From Staphylococcaceae bacterium UBA6286 (GTDB lineage: Bacteria > Bacillota > Bacilli > Staphylococcales > Staphylococcaceae), in contig DJUI01000065.1 in the NCBI GenBank assembly GCA_002438305.1, positions 31,702 through 39,083 on the forward strand: a stretch of DNA of 7,382 bases, in the 5' to 3' direction. The notes below the pieces were generated by a model. It was not told the DNA's origin, searched no databases, and saw only the letters and a list, made by a program, of their open reading frames with translations. Below, one piece after another: positions 1 through 5,218 of the stretch; the first letter of the stretch is position 1, and each line of letters opens with the position of its first letter. A program made the position numbers and the translations under genes.

Positions 1-219
1 GTTTGATGTCTTTCTCTGCTGCAGTCTAAGAATCTCTGCGCTGATTGCTTCATTGTCTGATTCAAGCGACCGGATGACTGCTACATAGCCGTCTGCTTTT
101 TCTTCCAATGCATCATTAATTGATTCCAGTGTGTCAATCAATGCCTGTTCTTCTCCCTGCTCTGTAATCAGGTCATACACCTGCTGATACTGATCAGTTA
201 AGTTAAATAAGTTGGTCAT
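1..219 (-). CDS. Gp157-family phage protein, N-terminal part
   Basis: The first 73 codons are visible and the gene runs off the left edge of the window. The protein begins MTNLFNLTDQYQQVYDLI and continues with a helical, acidic segment containing LESINDALEEKADGYVAVI. I recognise this as the N-terminal pattern of the Siphovirus Gp157 family, found in the early region of many Firmicutes phages; its biochemical role is not firmly established. The ATG overlaps the stop of the upstream nuclease-like gene as ATGA, and a GGAGGA ribosome binding site lies just upstream inside that gene, so translation is probably coupled. It is the last visible gene of the leftward early operon. Family assignment is from pattern memory, not a search. 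Confidence 0.88.
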   Translation of the reverse strand, partial: MTNLFNLTDQYQQVYDLITEQGEEQALIDTLESINDALEEKADGYVAVIRSLESDNEAISAEILRLQQRKTSN

Positions 220-1052
220 AGTAAATCCTCCACTTTGATTTTTTCTTGCACGTCAATCTGGAATTGCTCAATAGAATGTCTGTCAGTCAAATCAACAACA
301 TAATTCTTGATGCCGAGTGTGTAACCGATTCGAACATCCATCTTCTCTTGATTGTTGACTGAATAAGTTGCTGACAGTCCACGCGTCTTAATAGCACCTC
401 GTATCAGATTGATGACTTTACGCTCATTTTCGAATACGATTTCTTCTGTTCGCATATGTTCGCCCTTTTCTACCGCAGAAGCCTGTGCTACAATCGAAGT
501 GTCTAATTTCGAGATTGCTGTCAGGATATCCTGGCGGTTTTTTATTTTGTTCTCAAGGTACTTCACTGTGCTTCTTACTATTGATTGTGTAATGATACTT
601 TCATTGAGTTCTGCAGACTCTTGAAGATAGTAGTTATCGTCATCAAGGCAGACAAACAATATAAAGTCGCATGATTTTTCATAATCTTTTTTAGTTCTGG
701 TGGATACTCTGCGATGCTTGCATCCGTCACTCAACTTATTAGTAAGTTGGAATTTATATGTGCCGTCATAACTTAAAGATGCCGATTTCACATCGATTCT
801 GATATGCCCATCGATTAATAAATCGTAGGATGCTGTCTTATCCACTAAGTTCATATCGATAACATCAAAACCGAATCCCTCGAAAAGTTGTATAGCTTTC
901 AGTTCGCCGATTCTTCCTGTCGTGATTCTGTTTGGTATCTTGTGATAGCGCCTGCGATGGCAGATGGCTGTGCGACTGACCTTTTCATCTTTAGCGATCT
1001 GACTATCCGTAAAATTATGGAACCAGTAATCTACTAGCAGTTCATAAGTCAT
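216..1052 (-). CDS. HTH plus PD-(D/E)XK nuclease-like phage early protein
   Basis: This is a 278-residue protein of uncertain exact role. Residues 1-42 look like a helix-turn-helix module (DSQIAKDEKVSRTAICHRRR). Residues 45-135 resemble a PD-(D/E)XK nuclease core of the restriction-endonuclease/Holliday-resolvase type: GRIGE with E50, then YDLLIDG with D77, then the strand RIDVKS giving D87-V-K89, in the expected order and spacing. The last 79 residues look like a separate small domain, and an ATG at 453-455 with an AAAGGG ribosome binding site 7 nt upstream could initiate it independently. The start overlaps the 55-aa gene upstream and the stop overlaps the Gp157 gene downstream. A DNA-processing role in early phage replication or recombination is inferred from the fold motifs; nuclease activity is unproven. 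Confidence 0.8.
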   Translation of the reverse strand: MTYELLVDYWFHNFTDSQIAKDEKVSRTAICHRRRYHKIPNRITTGRIGELKAIQLFEGFGFDVIDMNLVDKTASYDLLIDGHIRIDVKSASLSYDGTYKFQLTNKLSDGCKHRRVSTRTKKDYEKSCDFILFVCLDDDNYYLQESAELNESIITQSIVRSTVKYLENKIKNRQDILTAISKLDTSIVAQASAVEKGEHMRTEEIVFENERKVINLIRGAIKTRGLSATYSVNNQEKMDVRIGYTLGIKNYVVDLTDRHSIEQFQIDVQEKIKVEDLL

Positions 1053-1209
1053 TCGTCATATCCTCCATGCCATTCAAACAGACATCATCTTTCATGTAGC
1101 TCTGATTACTCAGTTTTTGGCGCCACCATTCAGGTGAGCCGTATTCACAAGGTTCCTGTCTATCCTGCTGCACTAGGTGTTCATGCAAGAAATCTAGGTT
1201 ATCTTTCAT
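1042..1209 (-). CDS. small phage early protein, unknown function (55 aa)
   Basis: This 55-residue open frame begins MKDNLDFLHEHLVQQDRQEP and contains the motif GSPEWWRQKLSNQ. I do not recognise a family. It is supported as a gene by its context: the ATG lies in a TGATG overlap with the stop of the upstream membrane protein gene, a purine-rich AAAGGTGGGG ribosome binding site precedes it, and its stop falls 11 nt inside the start of the nuclease-like gene. It therefore fills the interval between two other genes of the operon with no gap. It is acidic and hydrophilic, with no signal peptide or membrane segment. Confidence 0.72.
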   Translation of the reverse strand: MKDNLDFLHEHLVQQDRQEPCEYGSPEWWRQKLSNQSYMKDDVCLNGMEDMTNDL

Positions 1210-1373
1210 CACTCACACCCCACCTTTAGCAGCATCCAGAAAAACCCTGCAATCATTAGTGCTGCGAATAATCCTGTGTTTAATGCTTGATTGTTAGCAA
1301 TTACATATATAATGACTAAAACGAATAAAATTATTGATAACGCAATAAGTACTGCTGAATTAAGTAGCTTCAT
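1209..1373 (-). CDS. small two-helix membrane protein (54 aa)
   Basis: This 54-residue open frame is almost entirely hydrophobic. Residues 5-26 (NSAVLIALSIILFVLVIIYVI) and about 34-50 (GLFAALMIAGFFWMLLK) are two likely membrane helices separated by a short NNQALNT turn, so it should be an inner-membrane hairpin. The ATG overlaps the upstream stop as ATGA, with AAAGGGTGAG as ribosome binding site inside the upstream gene, and its TGA overlaps the next ATG. No family is recognised. Small membrane proteins are common in this part of phage early operons, but no role can be assigned. Confidence 0.72.
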   Translation of the reverse strand: MKLLNSAVLIALSIILFVLVIIYVIANNQALNTGLFAALMIAGFFWMLLKVGCE

Positions 1374-1639
1374 GAACTCACCCTTTCTAATACAGTTTTA
1401 TAAGCATTAACTACTTCCGGATAGAGATAAACTACTCGTTTTCCAATTCGTCTTGTGACCTCGACTATTTCCGGCTCACAAGTGAACTTGGCAAGCAATG
1501 TAGATCGTGACAAAGAAGTAATTTCAGAAAATTGTTCAATGTCGATTGTTGCAAATTCCATCTTGTAATCAGTAATGATGGTGCTGACCTGTTGCTTTAC
1601 CAGGTCAGCAATCACTGCGTCGTCGATAGTAAAATTCAC
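1370..1639 (-). CDS. HTH/excisionase-like phage early protein (89 aa)
   Basis: The protein has 89 residues and starts at a GTG codon. A perfect AAGGAGGT ribosome binding site (1646-1653, read on the minus strand) lies 6 nt upstream and overlaps the stop codon of the cro-like gene, which settles the start. The N-terminal third is a predicted helix; residues 34-52 (EQFSEITSLSRSTLLAKF) look like a winged-helix or MerR/excisionase-type recognition segment, followed by a basic strand-like stretch RRIGKRVVYLYPE. Its layout resembles the DUF771-type DNA-binding proteins found directly after cro in staphylococcal phages, but I cannot confirm that family. It probably binds DNA and may act as a regulator or excision factor; this is inference. 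Confidence 0.75.
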   Translation of the reverse strand: MNFTIDDAVIADLVKQQVSTIITDYKMEFATIDIEQFSEITSLSRSTLLAKFTCEPEIVEVTRRIGKRVVYLYPEVVNAYKTVLERVSS

Positions 1640-1651
1640 GATTAGACCTCC

Positions 1652-1867
1652 TTATGCATTTTGCAATTCGTTCTCTTTAGCGAATAGGAATTCAATTTCA
1701 TACTCTGGAAAGAAAGTGTTCTTGATTAATACGGCTTCACCAAACTTAAAATCTGAATCACCTTTAATCTTGTCTGATACAGTCTGATATCTGACTTTCA
1801 AAACATCTGCAATATCAACTAGTGAAATCCCTTTTTCTTTTCTGACTTTCTCAAGATTATTCAACAT
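1652..1867 (-). CDS. Cro-like HTH repressor
   Basis: This is a 71-residue single-domain protein with an XRE/Cro-type helix-turn-helix at about residues 14-36 (SLVDIADVLKVRYQTVSDKI). It is the first gene leftward of the divergent switch, opposite a CI-like repressor, which is the classical position of cro. The start is fixed by the strong AGGAGGGAGG ribosome binding site at 1871-1882. Its mRNA would begin near 1936 and carry a leader of about 70 nt that contains a 5' hairpin and an operator copy. The expected role is to repress the lysogeny promoter and limit its own synthesis by binding the same operators as CI. The name cro is positional; no symbol is assigned. Confidence 0.87.
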   Translation of the reverse strand: MLNNLEKVRKEKGISLVDIADVLKVRYQTVSDKIKGDSDFKFGEAVLIKNTFFPEYEIEFLFAKENELQNA

Positions 1868-1887
1868 ATTGTCCTCCCTCCTATAAA

Positions 1888-1901
1888 TACGAAAATTCGT
1901 A
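1888..1901. promoter_or_regulatory. operator O1 (perfect inverted repeat)
   Basis: TACGAAAATTCGTA has 6-bp arms (TACGAA/TTCGTA) with a 2-bp centre. It lies between the cro start site of transcription and the cro ribosome binding site, so a bound repressor could block elongation. It is identical to the copy at 1949-1962. Confidence 0.82.
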
Positions 1902-1920
1902 CTTTAAGTTTTAAAAATAA

Positions 1921-1936
1921 AGGCATTTGTTTGCCT
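1921..1936 (-). other. short hairpin at the predicted 5' end of the cro mRNA
   Basis: Read on the minus strand the sequence is AGGCA-AACAAA-TGCCT, a 5-bp stem with a 6-nt loop. It starts at about the predicted +1 of the cro promoter, so the transcript would begin with this hairpin. It could stabilise the message. It could also be a distinct protein-binding inverted repeat. Confidence 0.45.
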
Positions 1937-1942
1937 GTTATA

Positions 1943-1971
1943 AATATATACGAAAATTCGTATTTAGTCAA
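1943..1971 (-). promoter_or_regulatory. cro (lytic early) promoter
   Basis: On the minus strand, TTGACT (1966-1971) is the -35 box, followed by a 17-bp spacer and TATATT (1943-1948) as the -10 box, close to the sigma-A consensus. The spacer contains a full operator copy (1949-1962), so repressor binding would exclude RNA polymerase. Transcription should start near 1936. Confidence 0.85.
1949..1962. promoter_or_regulatory. operator O2 (perfect inverted repeat)
   Basis: A second exact TACGAAAATTCGTA copy fills most of the -35/-10 spacer of the cro promoter. Its centre lies 61 bp from that of O1 and 23 bp from that of O3. Confidence 0.85.
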
Positions 1972-1985
1972 TACTAAAATTCGTA
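1972..1985. promoter_or_regulatory. operator O3 (one mismatch)
   Basis: TACTAAAATTCGTA differs from O1/O2 at one position. It abuts the -35 box of the cro promoter. Its centre is about 61 bp upstream of the predicted start of cI transcription, a position from which CI could in principle also activate its own promoter; that is inference. Confidence 0.78.
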
Positions 1986-2004
1986 TTATTTTTAAAAATA
2001 ACTA

Positions 2005-2033
2005 TTGATATACGATTTTTCGAATGTTATTAT
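2005..2033 (+). promoter_or_regulatory. cI (lysogeny) promoter
   Basis: TTGATA (2005-2010), a 17-bp spacer and TATTAT (2028-2033) form a good sigma-A promoter, with transcription expected from about 2040 and a leader of about 26 nt before the cI start. A degenerate operator copy sits in the spacer, mirroring the arrangement in the cro promoter. Confidence 0.83.
2011..2024. promoter_or_regulatory. operator O4 (degenerate)
   Basis: TACGATTTTTCGAA keeps the TACGA and TTCG half-site cores of the operator but differs at the centre and near one end. It occupies the spacer of the cI promoter and would suit lower-affinity autoregulation or preferential Cro binding. Confidence 0.55.
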
Positions 2034-2065
2034 ATAGGTACAAAGTCGAAATGAGGGGATCATTT

Positions 2066-2407
2066 ATGAACAAAGAAAAATATATCAAGTCTTTGATGGA
2101 GAAAAAATCAGGGAGTGTCAAAGCGTTTTCTGAAGATATTGAATTACCTTATACTACTGTTCGTTCTATCCTTGAAAGAGGTATCATGAACGCTAAAGTT
2201 GAGAATGTAATTAAAATCTGTAAAGGATTAAACATTAAAACAGAAGACGTTTTAAATATTGACGATTCCAAAGCTGAAGAATTTAATGATTACAATCATG
2301 CTGAAGTTATCGCTGCTCATATCGACGACGATGCAACTGAAGAAGAGATAGAAGAGATACTTGCATATATAGAAATGAGAAAAAGCCTTAGAAACAAGCA
2401 TAAGTAA
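2066..2407 (+). CDS. CI-like short phage repressor (ImmR type)
   Basis: This is a 113-residue repressor. The N-terminal half carries an XRE-type helix-turn-helix at about residues 16-60 (KAFSEDIELPYTTVRSILERG). The C-terminal tail is short, acidic and helical (DDATEEEIEEILAYIEMRK). There is no LexA/S24 peptidase domain, so self-cleavage on SOS induction is not expected; the adjacent ImmA-like peptidase gene suggests proteolytic derepression as in ICEBs1 ImmR/ImmA. I chose ATG 2066 because GAGGGG (2053-2058) lies 7 nt upstream. The in-frame ATG at 2024 lies inside the promoter, upstream of the predicted transcription start, and is rejected. It heads the plus-strand lysogeny operon and should bind the TACGAAAATTCGTA operators to maintain lysogeny. 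Confidence 0.87.
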   Translation: MNKEKYIKSLMEKKSGSVKAFSEDIELPYTTVRSILERGIMNAKVENVIKICKGLNIKTEDVLNIDDSKAEEFNDYNHAEVIAAHIDDDATEEEIEEILAYIEMRKSLRNKHK

Positions 2408-2433
2408 CACTTTAACATAAAGGGGTTTTTATA

Positions 2434-2919
2434 ATGCAGGTACGAGAAAAATTAATCAATCAGTATCCTGAAGTTTCAGTACAGTATGATCCGTTGATGC
2501 CTGGTAAATTTGGCGGACTTTATGAACGCACTTCTCTACATCCAAATGGTCTGATTTTACTTACTGACAAACTTAACTATTATTTAGAAAACAGCATTTT
2601 AGGTGAAGAGTATGGCCACCACGTAACATCAACAACAGATATTACGAGTCATTATGGTAAGACTTACAACGTTAATGCTGCTCGTGAGGAGTTACGTGCT
2701 AGGCGCTTTGGACACAAACTATTGATACCACTCGAACAGCTTATCGGTTGCTATAAGTCAGGCTGCTGGGGTGACATCTATGAAATGTGTTTACATCTAG
2801 AGATTGATCGTAGTTATTTTTATAAAGTAATTGAAGACTATAAAAGTCGTTTTGGATTGTGGGTTAAATATGATGGATATTTAATCGGCTTCGAGCCTTT
2901 AAATATAAAAAAACTATAA
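2434..2919 (+). CDS. ImmA/IrrE-family metallopeptidase-like protein
   Basis: This 161-residue protein follows the repressor by 26 nt with an AAAGGGG ribosome binding site 8 nt before the ATG. It has the ImmA/IrrE (COG2856) layout: a PNGLILL strand at residues 37-43, the active-site helix ILGEEYGHHVTS (E58 E59 Y60 G61 H62 H63), and a second helix AREELRARRFGHKLLIP (83-99) that supplies a conserved glutamate. Where the classic motif is HExxH, this copy reads EEYGH, so the first histidine is replaced by glutamate; I recall AEELGHH-like variants in other Gram-positive phage members. The expected role is cleavage or inactivation of the neighbouring CI-like repressor on induction. Function is inferred from family and position, and the substituted ligand leaves catalysis uncertain. 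Confidence 0.88.
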   Translation: MQVREKLINQYPEVSVQYDPLMPGKFGGLYERTSLHPNGLILLTDKLNYYLENSILGEEYGHHVTSTTDITSHYGKTYNVNAAREELRARRFGHKLLIPLEQLIGCYKSGCWGDIYEMCLHLEIDRSYFYKVIEDYKSRFGLWVKYDGYLIGFEPLNIKKL

Positions 2920-2935
2920 GAAAAGAGGTATGGGA

Positions 2936-3538
2936 ATGGCACGTAAAGAAAAAGAAGTAGTTTACAGCAGTGAAGAACATCGCAATGAAGATGGGGAACG
3001 CGTTGTTTATGTGGAAAGGACGAAGAAAAAGAATCCATTTTTATTAGGTTGCTTGGGCCTTTTAGGTTTAATTATTTTATTAGGGGCTTGTGCTGCAATA
3101 TTCGGTGGTAATCCTGATGAAATTAAAAAGGATGATACAGCGACAACGACTGATCAAAAATCAGATGATAAAGAAGAAACAGCTACTAAAAAAGATAATA
3201 CTGAAGAAGTTACTACTGAAGAAAAGAAAGAAGATAACGCTAGCAGACAACAAAAAGCTGCGCTAAATAAAGCGAAAACGTATTCTGATATGATGCATAT
3301 GTCTAAACAAGGTATTGTTAATCAACTGACTTCGGAAATAGAAGGATTTTCACAAGAAGATGCACAATATGCAGTAGATAATTTAGAAGCTGATTACAAA
3401 AAGAATGCACTTAAAAAAGCTGAAGATTATGCCAAAACGCAAAATATGAGTGATGATGCTGTCTATAATCAATTAACGTCTGCAATTGAAGGTTTCACTC
3501 CTGAAGAAGCTCAGTATGCAGTAGATAACTTAAAATAA
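2936..3538 (+). CDS. Ltp-type membrane-anchored protein (candidate superinfection exclusion)
   Basis: This 200-residue protein has four parts: a charged 33-residue N-terminus ending in KKK, a hydrophobic segment (about 35-57) with LGAC at C52 that could be a lipobox, a long Lys/Glu/Thr/Asp-rich linker (60-105), and two tandem repeats of about 43 residues (108-150 and 157-199). Both repeats end in the pattern IEGF..E.AQYAVDNL. This repeat matches the host cell wall-binding Ltp motif (PF07553) of Streptococcus thermophilus phage TP-J34 Ltp, a lipoprotein that blocks DNA injection by superinfecting phages. The long charged N-terminus means it could be a simple membrane anchor, not a lipoprotein. 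ATG 2936 is preferred over ATG 2930 because AAGAGGT at 2923-2929 overlaps the earlier codon. It is the third gene of the lysogeny operon, so it should be made in lysogens. Confidence 0.85.
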   Translation: MARKEKEVVYSSEEHRNEDGERVVYVERTKKKNPFLLGCLGLLGLIILLGACAAIFGGNPDEIKKDDTATTTDQKSDDKEETATKKDNTEEVTTEEKKEDNASRQQKAALNKAKTYSDMMHMSKQGIVNQLTSEIEGFSQEDAQYAVDNLEADYKKNALKKAEDYAKTQNMSDDAVYNQLTSAIEGFTPEEAQYAVDNLK

Positions 3539-3548
3539 ACAAATAAAT

Positions 3549-3576
3549 AAGGGTATTTGCGTACCCTTCTTTTTTT
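3549..3576 (+). terminator. terminator of the cI-immA-ltp operon
   Basis: AAGGGTA (3549-3555) pairs with TACCCTT (3562-3568) across a 6-nt loop and is followed by C and seven T residues. It lies 11 nt after the ltp-like stop codon. No good promoter is visible between it and the integrase, so integrase may depend on readthrough. Confidence 0.85.
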
Positions 3577-3605
3577 ACACCATTTTCGAGAAAAGGACTG
3601 ATTTT

Positions 3606-4760
3606 ATGGCAAGTATTGACACAAAAAACGGCAAATATCGTGTGCGTGTTTCTTACATGCAGGATGGGAAACGTAAGTTTATATCACGTGAAGGAATTAA
3701 TACTAAGGCTGAGGCTAAACGTATTGCGAATGATTTGGAATATAACATTAAAGATCATATTAAATTTGCTGATGTTCCTACACTCTACGATTATATGGAC
3801 AACTACATCAAAGAATATCGTGAAGGTAAAGTCAGCGTCGCAACGATAGACATGGATAAAGACAGTATGAAAAGACTATTTGAAATTAAAAAGAGAATTA
3901 GTAAAACTGAAACAAAAATTATCCACTTATATGACAAGACTATCAAGCTAGATAAAGTTACTGGCACAATGCAGCAGAAAGTCATTAACGAACTCTTTAA
4001 ACTCGGTTATAGCCTCTCAACTATTAAGAAAACCAATTCTTTAATGTATCGAGTGATGGAACGTTCCAAGTACGATGGATATGTTACTTTCAATCCTGCA
4101 GAACTGATTGAGTATCGTATCACCGATGAAAAGAAAAACGCTGAATACATCCCTCATGATAAAATAGAGCCGTTCCTTGCAGATGTAAGGCGTAGAAATA
4201 CAATCCACTATTACCTATTAAGATTAATATTAGAAACAGGTCTAAGGGTCGGTGAAGCATGTGCTTTGACCTTCCAGGATATTGACCGTGCAAATAATAT
4301 TATTCATATCACTAAATCGTATGATCAGAAACGTGATTCACTTGGTCCTACTAAAACAAAATATCATAGAGACATCCACATTACTAAAGCGCTCAGTGTA
4401 GAACTCTTCAAATTTTATCAGCTGCAGAACGCGAACAAAATAATCAATGATGGATTATATGAAAATAAATATAACTTCTTATTTGTTGATGAATACGGTA
4501 AACCTATTTCAAGATCATCGATACATAATACGATGGTCTACTGCAGCAAGAAAGTATTAGGTATTCAATTATCAGTCCATAAGTTGCGGCATACACATGC
4601 TACCCTACTTCTCGAATCGGGAGTCCCAATGAAAGTTATCCAGGATAGATTAGGACACCAGTCGATGGAAATGACGGAGAAGATTTATGCGCACGTTACG
4701 CCTAAATTACAAGAACAGGCATTGAACAACTTTGAAAAATACGTTAAAAAAATATTTTGA
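3606..4760 (+). CDS. int: tyrosine site-specific integrase
   Basis: This 384-residue protein is the length of a full phage integrase. The N-terminus (residues 1-52, with NGKYRVRVSYMQDGKRKF) is an AP2-like arm-DNA-binding domain; residues about 55-165 form the core-binding domain; 175-384 is the catalytic domain. The catalytic set is present: R214 in TGLRVGEA, a lysine in PTKTKYHR (K250 or K252), H325 and R328 in SVHKLRHTHA, H351 in LGHQS, and the nucleophile Y361 in KIYAHVT. AAAGGA lies 7 nt before the ATG. It catalyses recombination between attP and the host attB. The gene ends one base before the first arm-type repeat of the putative attP, and its target is probably the 3' end of glnA. Confidence 0.96.
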   Translation: MASIDTKNGKYRVRVSYMQDGKRKFISREGINTKAEAKRIANDLEYNIKDHIKFADVPTLYDYMDNYIKEYREGKVSVATIDMDKDSMKRLFEIKKRISKTETKIIHLYDKTIKLDKVTGTMQQKVINELFKLGYSLSTIKKTNSLMYRVMERSKYDGYVTFNPAELIEYRITDEKKNAEYIPHDKIEPFLADVRRRNTIHYYLLRLILETGLRVGEACALTFQDIDRANNIIHITKSYDQKRDSLGPTKTKYHRDIHITKALSVELFKFYQLQNANKIINDGLYENKYNFLFVDEYGKPISRSSIHNTMVYCSKKVLGIQLSVHKLRHTHATLLLESGVPMKVIQDRLGHQSMEMTEKIYAHVTPKLQEQALNNFEKYVKKIF

Positions 4761-4808
4761 TGTGTCCTAAATGTGTCCTTCCTATCATTCAATCCACTTA
4801 AGGACACA
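4761..4808. repeat. attP left-arm integrase-binding repeats
   Basis: TGTGTCC occurs at 4761-4767 and 4772-4778 in direct orientation, 11 bp apart, and as AAGGACACA (inverted) at 4800-4808. The cluster starts immediately after the integrase stop codon. An 11-bp period puts the two direct copies on the same face of the helix, as expected for arm-type sites. Confidence 0.78.
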
Positions 4809-4823
4809 TAATACAGAGAAAAT

Positions 4824-4855
4824 AAAAAGCCTTAAAACCATAAGTTTCTAAGGCT
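4824..4855 (-). terminator. glnA-type terminator carried by the phage
   Basis: On the minus strand, AGCCTTA (4849-4855) pairs with TAAGGCT (4828-4834), extended by GTTT/AAAC with a one-base bulge, and is followed by TTTTTATTTT-like sequence. It sits 9 nt past the glnA fragment stop codon. After integration it would end glnA transcription before it reaches the integrase from the opposite side. Confidence 0.75.
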
Positions 4856-4863
4856 AAACTATA

Positions 4864-4917
4864 TTAATACTGCTTCATGTACTGATCTCGCTCCCATTCA
4901 GACACTTGGGTGCGGTA
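4864..4917 (-). other. glnA: attP core: 3' end of glutamine synthetase gene (glnA fragment)
   Basis: Read on the minus strand this encodes YRTQVSEWERDQYMKQY and a TAA stop. That closely matches the C-terminus of Firmicutes GlnA, which as I recall ends FRTQVHPWEREQYMSQY in Bacillus subtilis. Upstream of the tyrosine codon the frame stays open but no longer looks like glnA (VKNYIFL), so only the last 17 codons are present. I read this as the phage copy of the target gene end: integration would fuse the chromosomal glnA body to this tail and keep the enzyme intact. It is not an independent gene. Confidence 0.82.
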
Positions 4918-5009
4918 TAAAAATATGTAGTTTTTAACGATTTATAGTAATACAAAAAGCCTATTTATCAACTTTTAATTATACTATGCATTATAAGTGT
5001 TTAACTCAT

Positions 5010-5057
5010 TGTGTCCTTTTACGTGTCCTTAAAGTTAGGAGGTACAAAAAGGACACA
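5010..5057. repeat. attP right-arm integrase-binding repeats
   Basis: TGTGTCCTT begins at 5010, CGTGTCCTT lies at 5022-5030 (12 bp later), and the inverted AAGGACACA lies at 5049-5057. Order, orientation and spacing repeat those of the left-arm cluster almost exactly, which argues against chance. Confidence 0.78.
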
Positions 5058-5104
5058 TTTTTTAATTGTACTAATATTATACACTGCATTATATGTATCA
5101 AGAG

Positions 5105-5123
5105 TGTCGGAATTTTGTCGGAA
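5105..5123. repeat. direct repeat TGTCGGAA, 11-bp period
   Basis: TGTCGGAA occurs at 5105-5112 and 5116-5123, one helical turn apart, about 50 bp beyond the right-arm cluster. It could be an excisionase or accessory-protein site of attP, or an operator of the downstream gene. No assignment is possible from sequence alone. Confidence 0.45.
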
Positions 5124-5170
5124 CTTTTTATTGCGGACATTTAATCAGTTGGGGTTTTTTAACATACAAT

Positions 5171-5199
5171 TTACAATTGGTTGGTATAGTAATTATTAT
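5171..5199 (+). promoter_or_regulatory. promoter of the 122-aa RHH-like gene
   Basis: TTACAA (5171-5176), a 17-bp spacer and TATTAT (5194-5199) form a plausible sigma-A promoter about 20 bp before the start codon. The gene would therefore be an independently transcribed unit. Confidence 0.55.
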
Positions 5200-5218
5200 A
5201 AACTTCTGAGGTGATAAG

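Larger units (their letters stand above)
4761..5057. other. attP: putative phage attachment site attP
   Basis: The 458-nt interval between integrase and the next gene contains a structured site. Two clusters of the motif TGTGTCCTT (4761-4808 and 5010-5057) have the same layout, two direct copies then one inverted copy, and flank a central region of about 200 bp holding a glnA 3'-end fragment and terminator. This is the layout of a lambda-type attP: arm-type sites on both sides of a core that matches the bacterial target. The crossover should lie within the glnA-matching stretch, about 4864-4917. Its exact limits cannot be set without the host sequence. Confidence 0.8.

Noticed and set aside
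2024..2065. Upstream in-frame ATG extending the CI-like repressor by 14 residues
   Set aside because: It lies inside the cI promoter spacer, before the predicted transcription start, and lacks a ribosome binding site. ATG 2066 has GAGGGG at the right distance.
4864..4917. glnA pseudogene remnant from an earlier chromosomal rearrangement
   Set aside because: The fragment is centred between integrase arm-type repeats, carries an intact stop and terminator, and sits next to the integrase, which fits an attP core far better.
5011..5214. 67-aa plus-strand open frame over the right attP arm
   Set aside because: It covers the arm repeats and the promoter of the next gene. The frame is better explained as chance in non-coding DNA.
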